Source of the DNA: Jacaranda mimosifolia
Taxonomy: Eukaryota > Streptophyta > Magnoliopsida > Lamiales > Bignoniaceae
DNA length: 64,000 bases
Assembly: GCA_018894105.1 (NCBI GenBank)
Contig: CM032122.1
Coordinates: forward strand, 30,597,404-30,661,403
Direction of reading: 5' to 3'
Shown in pieces: positions 13,841 to 25,884 of this stretch (position 1 is its first letter; each line of letters starts with the position of its first letter). Under the pieces are notes generated by a model. The model was not told the DNA's origin. It was given only the letters and a program-made list of their open reading frames with translations, and did not search any database. The translations under genes and the position numbers were made by a program.

Positions 13841-14539
13841 AGTATTCATGTTGGATTATGAGATTTGATTGATTATTAATATATATATATTAAAATTATG
13901 GGGGAGTTCGAACAAAAATTCTTTAATATATAGCCATGTCAGTAAGGATCGTGAACAAAATTTAAATTGTTTTTAAATCAATCTGAAAAAATGAAATCCA
14001 GATTTTTATGATCATATAGTTAGGGTTTTGTTAGAAACAAAATATTATGTGCATGTTAAACGTCAATATTTTTGGCTGATTAAGTCACGTGAACAAGACG
14101 TACAACTCAATAATAAGTTGTGTTTGGTTCAAAGTCGAATCAACTTCACCATTTAAACAAGCACTAATGCAGTGTAAAATGGGACAATACTATCTTTTAA
14201 TTTTTTTATTTTTATCAGAGTATCTTGTTGAATTGACTAATATGACAAATATTTGCATAAAATATCAATATGTTCTAACGTATCAAAATAATAACTTTTA
14301 TAAATTTAATAACAATAAAAAATTGCTTTTATTGATAATTAGGATAAATGAACAATAAACACTAATAATATTGAAATTGTTGGAAATTTTAATGAAGGTT
14401 CTAGCGTCACTATGCTGTTATTATACATGTATCATTAAATATAAATGTTGACAAATTTAAATATTAGTATTATTAGTTGATAAGGACCATGCATTAACAA
14501 TAAAACGAATATTATTATAATTTCTTAGTCTAATTCTTA

Positions 14540-14817
14540 GTGCCCGTTTGGTTTTGTTTTCAAAATTCCTTTTTATTTTCACACTCTTGCACTTTTCCTC
14601 CATTTTCACACTTTATTTTTTCACACGCTTATTTACACGACTTTTAATACAAAACACAATAATATCTAAACACAACTCATTTTCAACTATACACAATTAT
14701 TTCATTTTAAACAAAATATTCAAATAATATTTTATTTTTAAAATCACACTTATAATTAACTTTTTACTATTTTTTTTCATCAAAAAATACCTTCAAAAAA
14801 CAAAATCAAACAACCCC
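14540..14817. mobile_element. Tourist/PIF-Harbinger-like MITE (278 bp)
   Basis: Left terminus GTGCCCGTTTGGTTTTG and right terminus CAAAATCAAACAACCCC are imperfect inverted repeats flanked on both sides by TTA (14537-14539 and 14818-14820), the usual Harbinger target duplication. The interior is AT-rich and non-coding. Confidence 0.6.
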
Positions 14818-15097
14818 TTAGTATGCTATGGGATCCAAATATCCAATGTTTGTTGGGGTTTGAAAACAACGTTTGATGGTGTTGGTTTTTTCCTATTATC
14901 CTTTGTTAGTGGCCTCTTTCCACATTTTTGTCTTTTCTCATATATATCAGCTTCAAATGTTTTAAAATAATTGGTTTCAACCATGACCATTCAACGGTCT
15001 CTTTTGTGAAACTTATCAATCCTTTTTCTTTCTTTCTTTCTTTCTTTTTTTTTTTTTGGTTTGTCTTTAGGAATATAATATATCATAATACACAGTT

Positions 15098-15221
15098 CTT
15101 TTTTTGTTTTTTTCTTGAATAAGGTAGGAATATATTGAAAATAGAGGAAATATACATCAATATTGTTTTTGCGAAAACGGGAACATGCTCCCATGATAAG
15201 CTCAAAAATATTAACAGAAAA
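15098..15221 (-). mobile_element. Short 5'-truncated LINE-like retroinsertion
   Basis: A 124 bp segment sits between perfect 18 bp direct repeats (atatcataatacacagtt at 15080-15097 and 15222-15239). At its left edge it carries a T-rich run, that is a poly(A)-like tail on the minus strand after 'ctaccttattcaag'. A long target duplication plus an A-tail is the signature of target-primed reverse transcription. The body is too short to assign a family. Confidence 0.65.
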
Positions 15222-15239
15222 ATATCATAATACACAGTT

Positions 15240-18200
15240 ATTCATTAATAAGATTTAATTCCAATCCTAAAATTGCAAATATAATATATATATGATATTA
15301 TATTATATAAGATGTGCCCCTCTTTTTGAATATAATATATATTAGAAACTACAAAGTGGTTGGTTCATAAAATTTAGCTCAAATTTTAAACTATATTTTA
15401 TTTTCTTTTTCAGGCGTGGTAGGTCGACCCTCACTTGGCAAAATATATATTTTGGATAATCTGATTAAATAAAGTTTGGCTCAAATAGTAAAATTGAGAC
15501 CAGAGTTTGCTCAAATAATAAAATCGAGACCACCGTTTGATTTTTTTAATTATTAGTCTTATGGCATGCAGTATTTGAAGTTGTTATAGCATTATATTAA
15601 TTATATTAATAAATAATAAAATATTCAATTTTATATATAATATATATAAAATAATAAAATTTTATTAATAATCATATTAAATAACATGTAATATTGATTA
15701 TCAATTTAATATAAATTTATATATAAACAATGCCAAAAGTTAAAAAATATGGATATCATTACTTACGAATTCCATGATTGTTTTATTATATTTTAAGCAT
15801 ATAGTTTGTGTTTTAGTGTAGTATGATGTAGCTGTCATTTAGAGTGTGTAAAATATCTTTATATATATATATAGCTACTCGTCGTGGAATGCTTCTACGT
15901 GCATAAATTTAGATTATCATATTTTGATCTAATTATATTTATGAATAACAAAATACTTAATGTTTCATATAATGTAGATAAATAATAGCATAATGTTAAT
16001 AATCCATTGAATAACATGCAATATTAATTATCAATTGATATAAACTTATACATAGCATACGCAAAATAATTATGTGTTGATCATATTTGTTGTATTCTAT
16101 AATTTTATATTGAATGATAATTATGTACTTATGAAATTAACTTAAAATTAAGGGTATATCTGGTAATTTAAAATTTAATATAATATGATATAATTGTCAC
16201 TTTAAATGTGTAAGAGGCATTTTCATTTTATATAGTATAAATGTAAATGATATACATTATTTTAAGTGATTTAATAATAAAATTTAATTCAAATTTATGT
16301 GTTTTTGCCTAAAAAATTCCTATTGACAAATGTAGAAGAATTCGTTTTTCATCAGTTTCGTGTTTAAAGTGAATAAAATTATTTTTCAGTTACCATATAA
16401 AAGATATATATCAAAAAATTTAAAAATTATTATTTAGTATATTTCGTACGAAAAGATATTTTCGCGTTACAGCTCACGAGATGCCGATATATTTGTAGAA
16501 AAACAAGGACGTTTGGATGTAAGTCCAATAATAGATGTGACTATGGGGCCCACATTTAAAAATAATTTAAAAAATTAATTGAAGATTTGAGAGCGGCTGC
16601 CGACTGACAAGCCAGCTTGACGGCTCGACCTTTGGCTTGGCTTGGAGCGCTTGCTCATTAATATTTATAGGTGTATCGCTATAATTCTTTAACCTTCAAA
16701 AAATAAATATTGGAAACATGTGGGGCATGGAAACAAGACAATTTCCTCTAAGAATTATCAAATTAATATATTATTATGTTGTCTTAATTTTACCTTTTTA
16801 AGATATTTTTTTTCCCTAATTTCATAATCCAAAAATTGTATAAGTAGATATTTTGTATTATAATTAATTTTAATGTTCTTTTTTATACTCATACTTTCAC
16901 AAATTACTTGTGATTATATACACACCAATACTTTTGTATATAAAATTTATAGCAGACAACTGTATTAAATGGTATTATATTTTTAAAATTTTAATAATTA
17001 TGTATATCATATTTTCGTATCACATAGTATTTATGTTACTTTTATTTATATGTGTGCATCATAAGGCAGATAAAAACATCAATAGTTTGTAAAATATGAC
17101 TAACTATATTAGTCAGTTGATTTAATATTTAATTTTTTTAAAAATATTTGATTCGTTTCTTTTTTACAAATACGCAATATAGAACATTTCTCAAGGAATA
17201 TAATTTGATTTTCTAAAAATTAAGTATATCCTTTTGAAAATATAGTGTAAACTTTAAAAATAAAAAACAAGAATATGTGTTTTTTCTTTAAATGCTGAAA
17301 ATTAATCAAACCTTGCATGTCCAATTGCCTTAAAGTACCTTTAATTTACTATTTTACCCTTGCAGAAATTTTCTATTCACTTTATCATTTCTCTTTTAAT
17401 TTTCATAAAAGAACTATTTAAAATATAAACATAATTTCTGAATCATTGTGGGCCCCACATTATAATGCGAAAATGGATCTTAAATCATTTCACAAATCCT
17501 CCAACTAGCATAATTGATATATAAATGCATGAACAAAGCCACTTAACTATTGAAAACTTTAAAAGATAAGACATCATCAAATCTTTCATGCTTTAGTACA
17601 TACTATTAAATAAAAATCTCGAGATTAATGACAAAATTAACGTATACGAGATTCAGAAAAATTTGAGATTACGTGTAATAAAGATATATTTTCGAGATTA
17701 TAACGAGATAATTAAACCGTGTGGTGTCATATTCTTGAATATTGACTATGTTGATTAAATTATAGGTGGGCTTTGATTAATTAACTTGAAAGCAATAGGA
17801 TTGCTAACTTTAGCTTTCCATGTGTCTAAAGAAAAGAATTTTATTTTTAAGTCGTGGCACATGACTAATGGGCCATTAGGGGAGCAAGTTACACACACAA
17901 ATATAGTGCGTTGCGTAATAATAGAGTAGAATAATAGATTTTGACTCAACAAATTGGGTCCAACAAAGGGGAGGGAGGAGGGAGGGAGAGAACGCACAAT
18001 GATGTGAAAATTCAAATGTGTCTCTTCTCGAATTTTTTATTGATGATAATAATGATATATAATCTTATTCTTTCACTTTAAGAAGTTTAGGAGCATGGGA
18101 CTTTTATGTAAATTCATCTTCCTCACTTATTATTATAAATATTTCAATATGATCAAATCTCTATAATTAGTGACGGATCTAATTATCATTTGATGAGGGT

Positions 18201-18293
18201 TTATGCAAAGCTTTGCAAAGATCAACTGATTACCTTACGGAATTGGGTTTGAGTTCGATTTCTAATGTAAGAGCTCTAACCTCGATATGCACT
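15240..18293. other. AT-rich intergenic DNA, nothing recognised
   Basis: Mostly >70% A+T with (TA)n stretches (15285-15310, 15860-15875). 16,540-16,670 is a brief GC-richer patch. No ORF with a recognisable domain and no clear element ends. Confidence 0.6.
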
Positions 18294-19229
18294 AGGGGTG
18301 ATAATTTGGGTGGATTGGATGAGTTCGGATTGGGTTAAGGTATTGATATTACTTAAATTTGCTTAACTCGAATCCAACCCATTTAATTTTTGACTAGACA
18401 AGCCTAAACTCAAATCTAGCCCACTTTAAATTAGGTCAACCTGATTATGAATTAGGTTGACCCAATAACATGAAAACCCACAACTCACCCAATCCATTAC
18501 GAAAATCATGTTTTTAACCAAAAAAAAAAAAAGTTGATATTGTAAATCATATTTTTGCATTGCTTATTGATTTGACTTGCATAGCTCATTTTCACTGTGC
18601 ATTGTAGGAATAAAATACATCACATAAACACTTGTACAACATGTATAATATTTCAATAGGCATTAGCTTGGTTGATTTTCTTATTTAAAAAAAAAAAAAA
18701 AAACTTGGTGGATTTGAAGGAGCATACTTTTTACATCACAGGCTACACACAATCTTTCTAATTTTTGTAGGATACAATGATATATGCATATAATGAAAAA
18801 AAAAAAAAACTGTCATGATACTCCAAGCAAAATAAAATAGAAAACCTAATACAGGAATTGCTAAATACATCATAATTTAACCAAAATTCAAAAGCTAAAA
18901 GCTCTAGTTTGCTATGAATTGAAATCATAAATTATACAAAATCAACAGAAACATAGCTCCAAAAATTATAGTTAATAAATTCAAAATTTTAAATATCTAA
19001 CTTATATTTATTTTTTTATATATTATATGTATTAGGTTTGGTTTACGGGTCATCCAAAAAGCAATTTCCGGGTTGGTTGGGTCAACCCATGACCCAATCC
19101 AAACCACCCACTCAAATTTTTTGGGTTGTATTTTAGGTCGATCTAATTTCAACATAATCCGATAAGCCCCAACCCAAACTCATTGATTTGGTGTCGGGTT
19201 GTTGGGTCGAGTTAGAAATTGCCGCCCCT
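18294..19229. mobile_element. Non-autonomous hAT-like element with 'gggtcgggttg' ends
   Basis: Left AGGGGTGATAATTTGGGT and right (reverse complement) AGGGGCGGCAATTTCTAA form imperfect terminal inverted repeats. Internally both sides carry 'gggttgggtcaaccc' motifs in opposite orientation, a pattern common in plant hAT-type non-autonomous elements. No transposase. An 8 bp duplication could not be confirmed, so the ends may be eroded. Confidence 0.5.
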
Positions 19230-21661
19230 AAATTATGCATTAATATTTAGGTCTAATGACTTGACCAAAAGAGTATATCTTAGGCTTGTTGGAACGATTC
19301 TCAACTAAAATTTTGAATGCTTGAATTAAAGTTAGATTAAGATAGATAAAGAAACAATTGAGATCTAATAATAAGTTGAATATCAAATGACATACTATTT
19401 TTTTTTATTTTGAAAGAATGCACTATTTATAGTAAGTTTCATGTAACTTACTTTATGCTTTGGTATGGTACCAAATGATATTCTTTGGATGGTTGAATAC
19501 TCAAAGATAACGATCATAAAAATGGGATATAAGATCGAATCGAATCGTTCTATTTGTATAAAAAAAAAAATATTTTGATATGTCTGAAATTTCTCTTTAA
19601 ATAAATTGAATATTTTTTCGTCTTTCTAAAATAAATCCAAGTTGTACTCTCATCATCATCACACAAAAAAATTAGTCAATTCTCAAAAATGCCACATAGG
19701 TCGTGGTTTGTTCAGATATCAAATGCACGTTTCTCCTCTTCTCTTTCTCCTCTAATTTTTCATTTTTAATTTCTGACCAAGTTTGACAAAGCATTTTATA
19801 AATTAATTTTTTAAAGTTTAACTTTTTAATATATAGAATATGTTTTGATCCAATTTATACATTAAAATATTCGTATCAAGGAAAATCTCCTCCTTTGCCA
19901 GTTCTTAGATTTACTTGTTCAAATAAAGCCGTTCGATTTAAATTATTCTAGAGCAACTTTAGAGATAATCCAAGGATTTTACTTGTTTAAACTCATGAAA
20001 AATAGTTTTTGGATTATATTCAAAGTGCTCACCTATAATTACTATTTGTTTTGACCAAGATTAGTGGAAGTGCAGGAAAAGTAGGTCATCTATAGCTTAT
20101 AAAAATTGGAGCCAAGGAATTTGATAAAATCAAACAGCACTTAGCATCAATTTGTCATTGTCTCATTTTTCTTTATAAAAGTTTGGCTCCTTCTTTGTGG
20201 CCATGTTAAGTGCATTTGTATATTCAAGACAAGTAAATGAAAACCAAGTACTCTTTTTCTATTTTCATTACCTTGTCCACATGAAGAAAACAAACAAGAA
20301 CAAGATTCTCTTTGCCATTCCATGAACAAAAGAATATATATTTAGTGATATTAAATTTAATTTTTAATAATTCATTTATTGAAGTATTTTTTTATGAGAA
20401 TAATTTATTTGGCTTGTGCTGCTAGAAAAATACTAATCAAGTCTCTTGTACGTGAAAGAGTCGAGGTCTTTAAACAATTTATACATTATCCTTCATTTTT
20501 TATCTGTTAAAATATATATTTTTTAATAACAAAATCGTCCACCATGTAAATCGACAATGCAATACCCCACAAAATTAGAATTTTCAAGCCGGATTAATCG
20601 TGTTTTTATTCTCATTTTCTGTTTTTATCGTTTTAAAATGTGTTTTTATTTTACTATTGTTTTGTGTGTGGAAATGAAATGTGGTTGATGTGTTGTTTTG
20701 ATAGTATTTTTTTTTTTTTTTATAGTTGAAATAGGTAGGTAGGTGTATTAGTAGAGATATTCATATGTTGGAGAACGTGAAATATTGGAAATGTGATTGA
20801 ATGTGTTGTTTTGGAATATCATTTTTATGAATGTTGCAATTAAAAATTAAAATTTAATGATTAGTGGGTTGTTGGAATGTGTGTGCAAATTATTATTTAA
20901 ATAGAAAATATATTTAATTAATTTTTTAGTTAAAAGGATTTGAGAAGAAAGTAAAAAATTGTGACATAATACGCCTACCTATATTAGTTGAACAAGTACA
21001 AGTGTAGGGACTGAGTGTATTTTAAGTGGAAAACAGAAATGAGCAATTTCTATATTAGAAAATAATGGCCAATAGCATTATGAAACTGCTCCAGTGAATT
21101 TGAAAATAAGATGGACCTAAACTACAACCAATCTAGCCCTTCATATCCAGCAACGTGATATTTTATAGATTTAATATTTCTTGTAACATCAATCCCTTTC
21201 GATCAATTTACAAAGAATTACTTTATTATAGTGATAATTTTATAAACCAATTTTTGGCCAAACTTTCCCAACACAATTTTTGCAATTTCACCACTACAGC
21301 GACATGTGGACCAGCTAAGAAAGGCCAAGTTGCTAAAATGAGAGGAAAGAGAGAAGGGAGAAAGGACAATAATTGGGCAAGTTTGATATTTGAAGGAAAT
21401 TTTGGATCGAACATGGTATAAAGAACTTTAAGGTGGGTGACAGTCACATCAATCAGCGCCATAACACGATATCTCCAATTCCCGAAAATCTCGGGAATAA
21501 AACGTGAAAAATGCGACATTATAATAAAATATCGGTTGGTGAGATGCGACTATTTATTAGCCAGGGCCGAAGAGGAATATTGCTTTCTTAGACAGTTGGC
21601 ACGCGCCCATCTAGCTCCTAACGCTACGCGCTCATTCAATATTTTTGGGCATACTTGCCCT
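19230..21661. other. Intergenic DNA, no gene recognised; GC-richer island at 21,290-21,650
   Basis: AT-rich to about 21,100. 21,290-21,650 is of more ordinary composition and reads through in several short ORFs, none with a recognisable domain; it may be low-copy or regulatory DNA. Confidence 0.5.
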
Positions 21662-21677
21662 AATATAAGGTTCACTT

Positions 21678-21790
21678 TATTTATTTATTTATTTATTTTT
21701 ATTTATACACATGCATATTGGGAGTCTGTTAGGATTCGAACTTTTGACCTCCCAAATTATATGAAGACGTATGCCACTCGTCCATCGGCC
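21678..21790 (-). mobile_element. tRNA-derived SINE, intergenic copy
   Basis: 113 bp between perfect 16 bp direct repeats (aatataaggttcactt at 21662-21677 and 21791-21806). The minus strand starts GGCCGATGGACGAGTGGCAT (A box), has AAAGTTCGAATCC (a near-canonical B box) about 35 bases on, and ends in (AAAT)n. This is the best-preserved internal promoter among the three copies seen. Confidence 0.85.
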
Positions 21791-21821
21791 AATATAAGGT
21801 TCACTTGACACCTATATATGC

Positions 21822-21824
<3 letters not shown>

Positions 21825-21852
<28 letters not shown>
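21825..21852. repeat. (ATT)n microsatellite
   Basis: About nine trinucleotide units, shortly after the SINE's right target duplication. Confidence 0.9.
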
Positions 21853-21853
<1 letters not shown>

Positions 21854-21881
21854 CACATGCAAGCATTATTTGATTTAAGTT

Positions 21882-22254
21882 AGAGGGTGTTTGGGTGAGC
21901 TTATAAACTCTGAAACATCTTATAACTTATTTGAAAATTTATAAGTTGTCAAAAAGTGTTGAGTAAATTTCTTTAAAAAAGAGTTTATAAGCTTTTAAAA
22001 GCTTATAAACTCTTTTTCAAAAAGTAAGGAGTTTCTAATTTATTTTTAAAACCTCAACAAACTCTTTTAGTTTTAATCATATTAATTATAAAATTATCAT
22101 TACCAATATTTTATAAACTCTAAAATCTTATTTTATCCAAACATTTTAAGAATTTTTTTTAAAAAAGATATAGCATTTTATAAGTTCAAAAAATATTTTA
22201 TAAGATATAAGAGTTTATAAAACATTTTAAATAAATTTAACGAAATACTCTCTT
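21882..22254. mobile_element. MITE with 'agagggtgtttggg' end
   Basis: Left 'agagggtgtttgggtgagc' and right (reverse complement) 'agagagtatttcgttaaat' form imperfect inverted ends. The interior is full of 'gagtttataagc' and its inverse, giving a long hairpin. hAT-like by appearance. Target duplication not resolved. Confidence 0.45.
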
Positions 22255-22736
22255 AGTTGTTTTTTTGTTCAAACATAGTTTTGTACCTATGATGCTTTTG
22301 AAGGATTCAATATCATAATTAAGGTTTATGCTGTCATGATATTGTTTTATGGAAGAGGGCCAACGACTGGAAATTATTGAAATATCTCGTATTTAAATTT
22401 GAATTGTAACTTGATTCGAATAATAATTTTGCTCAATTAAGTAAATAAAGTGTTCTCTTAAGGTAGACCTTTTTTGTTTTTCAATCTGAATCTTGATTCG
22501 GTTTGAATTTTATTTATTTTAGAAATGTTGTCTAGAGTTTGAAGAGAACACATTTATAAAAGGAGTTGGGTGTTGAGAGGATCTTGGTTAAAAACATAAT
22601 AATTTATATAGTTTTATTCAACACAGTGAATTCAATATATTTTTTCATAAAAAACATAAAATTGTACATAAGAACAAAGAACCATATCATTAGAATGAAG
22701 ATGGACTTGTACTTTTATATATTATTTTTTATATAC

Positions 22737-23444
22737 TGTTGACACAAATTTCGAGTATGAAAAAAAGAATTACAAGACAAGAAAAATATGAATAAATTGA
22801 ATATTTAATAAAAATAAAAGTGGTTACAATCTTTGAAAAATATCTCCGCAATTGAAGATCAAATCCTCTTATTCTTCTTATTGGAATGCAATTCAAGGGC
22901 TTGACGCTTGTTCTTGAATTGGATACGTAATTTCTTCCTAAACTTGTGAATGAAATCACAAACCACCTTAAAGTCAAATGTTTGTTTTGATATCAAAGTC
23001 TTCAGAAATTTAATGCTTTTGAAAAAGATATAGAACCCTTGTGGTTGCAGCATTTCTTTGTGGCAAGAGCTCGGACTTGAGAGCTTGATGCTTGAATATC
23101 TTGACATGTGAATTTCTTGATGTATTTTTTGATGTGTGTATGTCTCCCAACACTTCCTCCTTTTATAGACACATCACACAAAATAGGGTTTGATGACTTG
23201 AAACTTAAGCCTCCCCCTTGGACTTTAATACCACTTGAGGTGGGTTAATTTACTAATAGGGCACATTTAGTTGTATTTTGGCCCAAATTAGCTAATTCAA
23301 AATAAATAAGACTTTTATAATATTCATCTTGGATTGGTCCATTATGTAAATGTCAAATTTGTTGTGAACTTTAATTTGGAATCCAAATTAATAGCCAATT
23401 TATTTGGACTACCAAATAATAATTTATCCATTTCAATGTCAACA
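22737..23444 (-). mobile_element. Solo LTR (708 bp), Copia-type ends
   Basis: Begins TGTTGACACAAATT and ends TTTCAATGTCAACA (TG...CA with a TGTTGA/TCAACA inverted repeat). Flanks are TATAC (22732-22736) and TACAC (23445-23449), a five-base duplication with one mismatch. On the minus strand a strong TATA box (CTATAAAAGGAGGAAG) lies near 23,155-23,170, which sets the orientation. No internal region adjoins it, so it is read as a recombined solo LTR. It differs from the LTRs of the Copia element at 35,582. Confidence 0.6.
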
Positions 23445-23591
23445 TACACTTGGGGGAAAAAAAATTTAAAAAAATGCCCTGCTTGAAGCCTACCTCTGTA
23501 TGCTCACATGTGCCTTTAAATTGTACAAGCATATTGTTTTTGTACAACGAGGAATGGAAAATGTAGGTTCCACTTATCCTAAAGTAATCTG

Positions 23592-23925
23592 GGCCAGTTT
23601 GGTTTTATTTACACATTTACTTTTTTTATTTTCTACTATTCCAAAAATAAAAATCATTACTTTTTAAAAAATTTCACCTAATGCCATTTTTATTTTTATT
23701 TTCAAAACATATTCTCCAATAACCTACATATTTTTTTTCAATAACCTATATATCTTCTATTTCTATTCTATTATTTCTATTTTTCTCCACCTACAATCTA
23801 TTAAAATCAATATAATCATTACATTTCCAAAATTTCATTCAAATACAAACTCATTTTCAACTTATTTCTACTAATTAACTTTTCAAATTTTAGAAATAAT
23901 AGAAATAAAACCAAACAGCTCCCCA
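23592..23925. mobile_element. MITE with 'gtttggttttattt' inverted repeats
   Basis: Left 'ggccagtttggttttattt' and right 'aaataaaaccaaacagctcc' are inverted repeats around about 300 AT-rich bases. Same broad CCAAAC-ended group as the MITEs at 14,540 and 61,424. Target duplication not resolved. Confidence 0.5.
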
Positions 23926-23991
23926 TGGATATTGTTGCTATGGCTGAAAATCCACGACTCTAATGTAAGCATAGGCTATATATATCATGCA

Positions 23992-23994
<3 letters not shown>

Positions 23995-24028
<34 letters not shown>
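23995..24028. repeat. Compound (TC)n(TA)n microsatellite
   Basis: (TC) units from about 23,995 followed by (TA) units to about 24,028. The following DNA to 24,900 is AT-rich and holds nothing recognised. Confidence 0.85.
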
Positions 24029-24911
24029 TAAGAATTTGAACTTTAAATTTTGCATTTATATATAAATAATATTATTAAACTAATTAATTACTTAAATTAT
24101 ATGCATAAGATATATAAATGAGTTCATTTTGATTTTTAGGGCCACAATTTTGCTTGGTGGGTTGGATAGAATTTATATCTACTCAAAGCAATCCAAGGTT
24201 TGGATGGATTGATAAAGGATTATTAATAACTTGCCATAAGATATTATTGAATTTATTGATAGTGGTTATTGGACCTCAATAGGGGTAACCCAAGAAGGTG
24301 AATATATAAAAAGAAGTTCATTCTTGAAAAAAGAGTGAAAAGACCTACTTAACATTACTCAATATATTAATTAAATTCCATTATAGTCTTGTAATTTTCT
24401 TTTACAAGAATACCCTTGACGTGTGTGGAGTAAAGCCAACAACAGTGCGAAGTTCTAGAAAAAGAAGAATAGAAAGAGGAAAAATAAAGTAAGGGTATAA
24501 TGGTAAAGTACCCAATATATTCTAGTCAATCCTACAATTAATTTTATTATATTTGATTGGATTATTTCTGACTTTATAAAAAATAAAGAAAGAAAGGGGA
24601 AAAAAAACCCATCTCGATATTAATGTGTCAAATTGACCATAATGAAAAGTGTAAACATATAGCTATCATATGTAAAATCATTTAGTATTGTTTAATTAAT
24701 ATCTATGTAATATATGTATTTATGAGTAATTAAAAATGTATGTTGTTATATATTCTTTTGGTCTGGTTAATTTTAGTTAGGGTGATTTCGATTTACATTC
24801 CTTAAGCTTGGGGACATTGTCATTGTGCCTTCTTCAATTCAACCCCTATTTCCAATGTATATTTAAAAGGTAAAGTTAAATAATTAAAGTATTAAATTTT
24901 ATCTTCACTTA

Positions 24912-25028
24912 ATACTTTTTTTTATTTTATTTATACATACATATATATTAGGATTTGTAAATTCAAATTCATGACCTTATATTTTATATGTGAAACTGAT
25001 GCCAGTGAATTAAATAGCTACTCAACAA
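24912..25028 (-). mobile_element. tRNA-derived SINE, diverged copy
   Basis: 117 bp between direct repeats atcttcactta (24901-24911 and 25029-25039). The minus-strand order matches the other copies: head with 'cactggcatcag', then 'aaggtcatgaatttgaattt' as a worn B-box region, then 'tatgtataaataaa' and an A-rich tail. Older than the other two, judging by the decay of its boxes. Confidence 0.7.
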
Positions 25029-25767
25029 ATCTTCACTTATTAATACTATAAAACAACTAACTTTAACTATGTAAAGCACAAAAGCATATTTAATTTACAG
25101 TATAATTAATTTGTCTATATTATCATAAATAACCATTAAATAATTAATGAGTTAATTCCTTAAAATTTAAGATTATTCCTTTCTCATAATTTTCAGTCAC
25201 ACACTTCATAGCTATTAATCACACAATGATTTTTTATTATTTTATACAGTAATTGAAGTATAAAATTCAACTACACTATTTTATAGTCTAATTTAAGTTA
25301 TTTTTTATGTTATTAAGTGAAAATAAAATTTTAAAAAGAGGTGTAAAATTAGAAAATAAATTATAGTTTTTTAAATTAAAAAAAACAAAGTATATATAGT
25401 TAAGTTAAATTTAGTGGCATCATTCTCTCGTAAGGAAAAAGGAAAAGAGAACTGCAATTGAGGGGGTCAAAAGTGGACTTCGCCGTGTAAATTATATATA
25501 TATATATATATATATCATATTGTTGAATTATCAATTAAATAAGTCGAAGACCGAGAAAAAGTACAAAGGAAAAAAGAGCCAAATTCAATTCTCCAATAGA
25601 AAAGCAGCTTAACGCAAGAACCCCAAAATCTGCTGTCTCTTCTCTTTCCCGTAGATCTCCTATTTTTGCAGATAAAATTATCAACATTTAAAGCTCCCTC
25701 ATCAGAATCAATCTTTTTGTTAGATATCCCAGAAATTCCCACATCCAAAATTTTCATCAATTTCTCT

Positions 25768-25872
25768 GTAAGTTCCCCTGTTTCTTCAGTTGTATTCTGT
25801 TAAAATCTTTATGTGCTGCGTATGCATATGATATAGGAGTTATTTTATGAGTGTATGTGTGTGTATATATAG
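25768..25872 (+). other. Possible 5' UTR intron of the AVT6E-like gene
   Basis: A strong donor (CTCT/GTAAGT) at 25768 and an AG at 25871-25872 after a TG/TA-rich run lie just before the ATG at 25885. Removing it would give a short leader from the pyrimidine-rich region at 25,600-25,767. Inferred from splice signals only. Confidence 0.4.
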
Positions 25873-25884
25873 TGGGAAACACAC

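Noticed and set aside
21437..21808. 123-codon plus-strand ORF
   Set aside because: It reads straight through the SINE and its target duplication in antisense; not a gene.
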